Positions 58,864-62,659 of a stretch of 62,659 bases of DNA are shown piece after piece. The DNA comes from Deltaproteobacteria bacterium RIFCSPLOWO2_12_FULL_60_19 (GTDB taxonomy: Bacteria; Desulfobacterota; Binatia; UBA9968). The position numbers were made by a program, and so were the translations under genes. Position 1 is the first letter of the stretch, and the number at the start of each line of letters is the position of its first letter. Under the pieces are notes generated by a model. That model made no database searches. It saw nothing but the letters and a program-made list of their open reading frames with translations, and was not told where the DNA came from. The stretch spans positions 1-62,659 of the forward strand of contig MGSS01000102.1 in the NCBI GenBank assembly GCA_001798595.1, written 5' to 3'.

Positions 58864-58920
58864 CGTGCTCGTGCTCGGTTCTCGTGCTCGCCACGAACAC
58901 GAGTCACGAACACGAACTAC
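58864..58920. repeat. Inverted word repeat: CGTGCTCG words against ACGAACACGAG words
   Basis: Left arm CGTGCTCGTGCTCGGTTCTC, right arm CACGAACACGAGTCACGAAC. It lies between the kinase and the CheY-like gene, and the right arm overlaps the kinase stop codon. Confidence 0.75.
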
Positions 58921-60611
58921 GAGGTCGGCAGCGTGAATATAAAGCAGCTGCCTTTTCCCAATTCGCTCTCCACCCAGATTTTCCCGCCGTGCATCTCCAC
59001 GAATCTTTTCGCCAGGGCAAGTCCCAGCCCCGTTCCTTCGGGCTTGTCCCAGCCCCTATCCATCTTGATCTGCTCGAACTCCAGAAATATCCGCTCCTGG
59101 TCCACCGCCGAGATCCCCGGCCCGGTGTCGCCTACTTCCACGCGCAGCGAGCCGCTCTCGGCGTCGGCCCGCACCCAGACTCTTCCCGCCTCGGGCGTAA
59201 ACTTGATGGCGTTGCCAACGAGGTTGAGAAGGACCTGCTTGATTCGCGCCGCGTCGATCGGCACCGGCTCGACTCCGCTATCGCCTTCCACCCGAATGTC
59301 GATCGCTTTCTGCGCCGCGAGGGGGCGCATGGTGGTCTGAACCGCGTCGAGGATATCTCGCAGCGAGGCCGGCTCGATATTCAGCTCCATGCGGCCCGCC
59401 TCGATCTTGGAAAGATCGAGGACCTCGTTGATGAGTTTCAGGAGATGCTTCCCGCCGTTCAAGGTGTCGGTTAGAAACTGCAACCTTTCCTCTTCGGTTA
59501 CCTTCAGCGACGGGTCCAGCAGGACCTCCGAAAAGCCGATGATCGCGTTGAGCGGCGTGCGAAGCTCGTGCGACATTCCCGCCAGGAATGCCGACTTGTG
59601 CCGGCTCGCCGCTTCGAGCTGGGCATTGATCTCGCGCAGCTCCTGCTGCTGGAAGACAAGCCGCCGGTTGAGCCGGTCAAGCTCTTCGGCGTGGCCGCGC
59701 AGCTCGCCCTCTCGCTGCCGGATCGAGTCGGCCATGCGATTGAAAGAATGCGCGAGATCGCCGATCTCGTCCCGCGACTTGATACCGACCTGAGAGCTCA
59801 AGTCGCCCTCCGCGATGCGCTTCGCCGCAGTCGCCAATTGCCTGACGGGCCCCGCGATGACTCTGACGAGAAAGATGGTCACGCCGATCCCGGCCAGGAT
59901 GACGAGGCCGGTCAAGAGCGCGATGTTCCGGTAGATGTTCACGATCGTCGCATTGACTCTCTTCAAGGACAGCGACATTCCGACGGCCGCATGGCCTATG
60001 GTTTTTTCGCTTCCGGGCGGCCCTCCCGTCCCCAACGTTTCCTCGAGCGTCAAGCCGATCTCCTCCCGCTCCCGTCTGACCTGCCGGGTTTTGATGGGAT
60101 AAACGATCTCGTAGAACACCTGGTCGCCCGATTTGATTTGATAGGCCCGCGTCAGAGGGTCCGACATCTCGACTGAGATCGTGGCTCTTAGCTGTTGGCC
60201 CCAGATGATCTGATAAGCTTGCATGAACGGGTCGACCCAGCTTACGTCTTCCAAGACTTTTCTCTCGACCGTCTTGGACGGCAGCTCCGCCAGTTGCGAA
60301 GAATGAACGCCCGCCAACGGCTCGCCCGCTTCGTTCTGGATGACCGCATATAAAACGTCCTCTTCCCGGATCACGCCTTCGATTAGTTGTCTGAGAACGT
60401 TTTCGTTGCCGATCAACACTCCGTACTCGCTGTTGTAGGCGAGATTCCTGGCGAGCGATCGTCCTCGATTCATAAGCCCGCTCTTGATCAACTCCACGCC
60501 ATGCCGGCCGAAGAACCAACCGAGGGTGACCGAGGTCAGGACGATCAGCGCCGAAATGGAAACGGTGAATTTCCACGGCAGCCCGGCCTTAAATTTCATT
60601 GAGAGCGCCAA
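58917..60611 (-). CDS. Membrane sensor histidine kinase with HAMP domain
   Basis: 564 residues; TTG 60611 is preferred because AGAGGGA lies 8 nt upstream, the ATG at 60599 being worse placed. Membrane helix about 16-35, periplasmic sensor to about 227, second helix 228-250, HAMP 250-303, coiled coil, HisKA with His348 in [16 protein letters not shown], and HATPase ([43 protein letters not shown]). Autophosphorylates in response to an envelope signal. Confidence 0.95.
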   Translation of the reverse strand: MALSMKFKAGLPWKFTVSISALIVLTSVTLGWFFGRHGVELIKSGLMNRGRSLARNLAYNSEYGVLIGNENVLRQLIEGVIREEDVLYAVIQNEAGEPLAGVHSSQLAELPSKTVERKVLEDVSWVDPFMQAYQIIWGQQLRATISVEMSDPLTRAYQIKSGDQVFYEIVYPIKTRQVRREREEIGLTLEETLGTGGPPGSEKTIGHAAVGMSLSLKRVNATIVNIYRNIALLTGLVILAGIGVTIFLVRVIAGPVRQLATAAKRIAEGDLSSQVGIKSRDEIGDLAHSFNRMADSIRQREGELRGHAEELDRLNRRLVFQQQELREINAQLEAASRHKSAFLAGMSHELRTPLNAIIGFSEVLLDPSLKVTEEERLQFLTDTLNGGKHLLKLINEVLDLSKIEAGRMELNIEPASLRDILDAVQTTMRPLAAQKAIDIRVEGDSGVEPVPIDAARIKQVLLNLVGNAIKFTPEAGRVWVRADAESGSLRVEVGDTGPGISAVDQERIFLEFEQIKMDRGWDKPEGTGLGLALAKRFVEMHGGKIWVESELGKGSCFIFTLPTS

Positions 60612-60624
60612 TGACGTTTCCCTC

Positions 60625-61572
60625 TTACTTCAGGACGACGGCCCCTTTGAGCCGGTTGGCCGGGATTTTGAGTCCGATGATCTCGGCCGTATTCAGATTG
60701 ACGTGCAGCGTGGCTTTTTGCGGCGTTGTGATCGGCAGGGACGAAGGGCGATCGCCGGTCAGAATCTTGGCGGCCAGCCCGCCGCACTGGGCCCCCACCT
60801 CCTGGTAATCGGCATCCAACGCCAGGAGCGCTCCCGCCTTCACGAAGGCTGGGGACAACCCCATAAAAGGGATTTTGTTTTGCAGCGTGTGCAGCAGGAT
60901 AACTTTCATCGAGCCGGAGGAGAAAGCGGTGCTGTCCGCCACGGACCACAAAGTATCGGCGCTCTTATCCAGCGCGCGGAGCGCCTCCGGCACTTTCTCT
61001 TCCGAGTTGATGGCGGCGCCGACAAGCTCGAGTCCCATTTCCCTGGCGATCCTTCTGGCTTGCAGAACCACGCTCTCGGTTTCTTGGGGGTTGTAGATGA
61101 CGCCGATTTTTTTCGCCGACGGAACGATCGAACGCAGGGCCTCGAACTGGGCCTGAATGGGAATGTCGAGAGAGGCGCCGGTCAGGTTGTTGCCCGAAGC
61201 GTCCATCGAGCGCACAAACCCGCTCGCCAGCGGGTTCAACACCATGCAAAAGGTGACCGGGATGTCTTTGATGGCCTTGGATATCTGGGAGGTGGCGGCC
61301 GATCCGAGCGTCACGATCAGACGGGGATCTTTTTTTCTGATGTCCGCCAGAAGACCGCTTTTCTCCTGGCCGCCCTCGGGCAAAAGGTATTCGCCGATAA
61401 TCGGATCGTAGCCGCTCTCTTTGAGAGTGCGCCGAAGGCTTTTCAGAGCGATCTCGTAAGGCTCTACTTCACGGCTTTTGACGACGACAACGAGATCTCT
61501 GGCGAGAGTAACGGGCACGCTCGAGAGGAAAACGAGCAAGCAAACGCAAAGGCGACAAATGACTTTTACCAC
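60625..61572 (-). CDS. ABC_sub_bind (DUF534-type) periplasmic binding protein
   Basis: 315 residues with a signal peptide ending near [65 protein letters not shown] and [32 protein letters not shown] match the TrpX-like ABC_sub_bind family. No transporter is adjacent; it is 13 bp upstream of the kinase, so it may present a ligand to the kinase sensor domain. Confidence 0.9.
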   Translation of the reverse strand: MVKVICRLCVCLLVFLSSVPVTLARDLVVVVKSREVEPYEIALKSLRRTLKESGYDPIIGEYLLPEGGQEKSGLLADIRKKDPRLIVTLGSAATSQISKAIKDIPVTFCMVLNPLASGFVRSMDASGNNLTGASLDIPIQAQFEALRSIVPSAKKIGVIYNPQETESVVLQARRIAREMGLELVGAAINSEEKVPEALRALDKSADTLWSVADSTAFSSGSMKVILLHTLQNKIPFMGLSPAFVKAGALLALDADYQEVGAQCGGLAAKILTGDRPSSLPITTPQKATLHVNLNTAEIIGLKIPANRLKGAVVLK

Positions 61573-61600
61573 ACGGCGAGTCCGATAAATTATCCCACAT

Positions 61601-62659
61601 TTAAAAGCTTAGGCGAAGTGCCCCGCTGATCCTACGGTCGATGATGTCACCGCCGACAACCTCGCGATGCCTATCGTTGAACAGGTTAAAAACTCCAAGG
61701 CTCAGGCTTCCCTTGGTCCCCGGCAGCTCGAATTTGTAGCCGAGGCGGAGATTCACCAGCGTATAGGAGTCGGCTTTGCCGGCGCGCTCACCCGTGCTCC
61801 GGCCAACGCCGTTGACGAAGACATCCGCCTCGAAGCTCTTGGGCAACGTGAAATTCAAGCCGACGTTGCCCTTGTGCGGAGATCCGACCCCCAGGAGTTG
61901 GCTATCGAGGCGCCGCTCCTGGTAGGAATAGTTCATAAACCCTTTGAGCCAGTCGGTCAGCAGAAACTCGAAGCCGATCTCACCGCCGAAGATCGAACCT
62001 CCATTTCCAGTCGCTACCGCCAGCGTCCCCGGGATGGTCGGCACGACGCCCAGGCTCACCTTATCCAATTGATTATAGAACAGGTCGATCCTCGCTTTCA
62101 GCCTCTTAAACAGCAAGGTTTGATAGCCGAGCTCGTAAGCGATGACCTCTTCGGCCGGCAAATCCCGGCTGCCCCTGACCGTCACCGGGCCGACCGTCAG
62201 GTTGACAAAATTCTCCACGATCGAGGGGTTGCGGTAAGCTCTGGATACCGAGGCGCGGAACGTATGGTTCTCCCAAGGGGTATAAACAACGCTGCCGCGC
62301 GGAGAGACATGCACTCCCGCCTCCGGGTGGGTGTCCACCCGCACCCCTACGGTGAAGGTCAGGTTTTCCATGGGACTGTATTCGTCCTGGAGAAACGCAT
62401 CGAAGAAATGCTGTTCTTGCTTGGCGCCGGTGAGTAGAGGCGCATCAAAACTGCTGAACCGGTAGCCCGCCCCGCCTGTCAGGACGTTTTTGTCGCCCAG
62501 CTTCACGCTATGCTGGGCTTCCAGCTTGAATGAGTCGCTCAGGACAGAGACCGGCTTGGGTAGAATGTTGAACGGAACTTTTGGCGGCATCGGCCTCGTG
62601 GTCATAAAAAAATCGAAGCGGTCCCAGCCGGACTGAAACTTGAAGTCGCCGAGGGAGTA
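61601..62659 (-). CDS. TonB-dependent receptor, C-terminal part (5' end beyond the window)
   Basis: The frame enters at the window edge and ends at 61601, covering about 352 residues of outer-membrane beta-barrel: alternating strands such as LTFTVGVRVDTHPEAGVHVSPRGSVVYTP, RASVSRAYRNPSIVENFVNLT, and a C-terminal IDRRISGALRLSF with the terminal Phe needed for assembly. The plug and TonB box are outside. It imports a ligand into the periplasm and lies upstream of the ABC_sub_bind/kinase genes on the same strand. Confidence 0.93.
   Translation of the reverse strand, partial: YSLGDFKFQSGWDRFDFFMTTRPMPPKVPFNILPKPVSVLSDSFKLEAQHSVKLGDKNVLTGGAGYRFSSFDAPLLTGAKQEQHFFDAFLQDEYSPMENLTFTVGVRVDTHPEAGVHVSPRGSVVYTPWENHTFRASVSRAYRNPSIVENFVNLTVGPVTVRGSRDLPAEEVIAYELGYQTLLFKRLKARIDLFYNQLDKVSLGVVPTIPGTLAVATGNGGSIFGGEIGFEFLLTDWLKGFMNYSYQERRLDSQLLGVGSPHKGNVGLNFTLPKSFEADVFVNGVGRSTGERAGKADSYTLVNLRLGYKFELPGTKGSLSLGVFNLFNDRHREVVGGDIIDRRISGALRLSF

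Overview
The window is chromosomal DNA from an uncultured Gram-negative bacterium. Apolipoprotein N-acyltransferase, a TonB-dependent receptor and glutathione synthetase point to a diderm. The many orphan substrate-binding proteins and UbiD-type decarboxylases, with an F420/FMN split-barrel oxidoreductase, suggest a soil or sediment lineage of the Rokubacteria / Binatota / Tectomicrobia / deltaproteobacterial type. That placement is inference; no rRNA or ribosomal protein gene is present.

Layout. 1-875 is the start of a peptide-type ABC binding protein. 1124-3897 holds an acyl/aryl-CoA-ligase-like enzyme, an acyl carrier protein and a flavin-reductase-like protein. 3978-10245 is an operon with two family-1 binding proteins, a fused double permease, an ATPase and an M24/creatinase-like protein. 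10252-12546 is an accessory patch (HEPN pair, duplicated small gene, XRE regulator, PIN toxin with tiny antitoxin). Lnt follows on the minus strand. 14605-28034 is the metabolic core: four successive units, each pairing an orphan binding protein with a UbiD-family decarboxylase and mostly a bicupin, closing with a zinc-ribbon protein. 28099-33797 carries Nudix, endonuclease III, an LVIVD-repeat protein, a small overlapping gene pair, and an SDR plus LigA/LigB-like extradiol dioxygenase cluster.

33870-37150 is an AT-richer island of tiny genes ending at tRNA-Phe, with a set of membrane microproteins. 37415-43842 is housekeeping (gshB, RDD protein, rsmE, prmA, an oxidoreductase, a DUF1015 protein). 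43882-49491 is accessory again: YgiT and DUF2283 fragments, an IS630-like transposase co-encoded with a degenerate PolA-like protein between 90-bp direct repeats, and a PIN/AbrB pair. A hydantoinase-like amidohydrolase, a second iron-type ABC system without its own ATPase and a 4,5-dihydroxyphthalate-decarboxylase-like protein follow. The window ends with a two-component cluster (hybrid-free kinase, CheY-like and NtrC-like regulators), an ABC_sub_bind protein and the 3' part of a TonB-dependent receptor.

How it fits together. The metabolic genes suggest uptake, CoA activation, decarboxylation and ring cleavage of aromatic acids. The most unusual structures are: (i) a transposase coupled to a PolA homologue in which only the proofreading exonuclease site looks intact; (ii) two loci where a toxin-antitoxin-like cassette lies between a complete metabolic gene and a spare copy of that gene's 3' end; (iii) a set of intergenic inverted repeats built from short reiterated words, one pair enclosing a four-helix-bundle gene; (iv) a three-copy 135-bp hairpin element whose arms covary.
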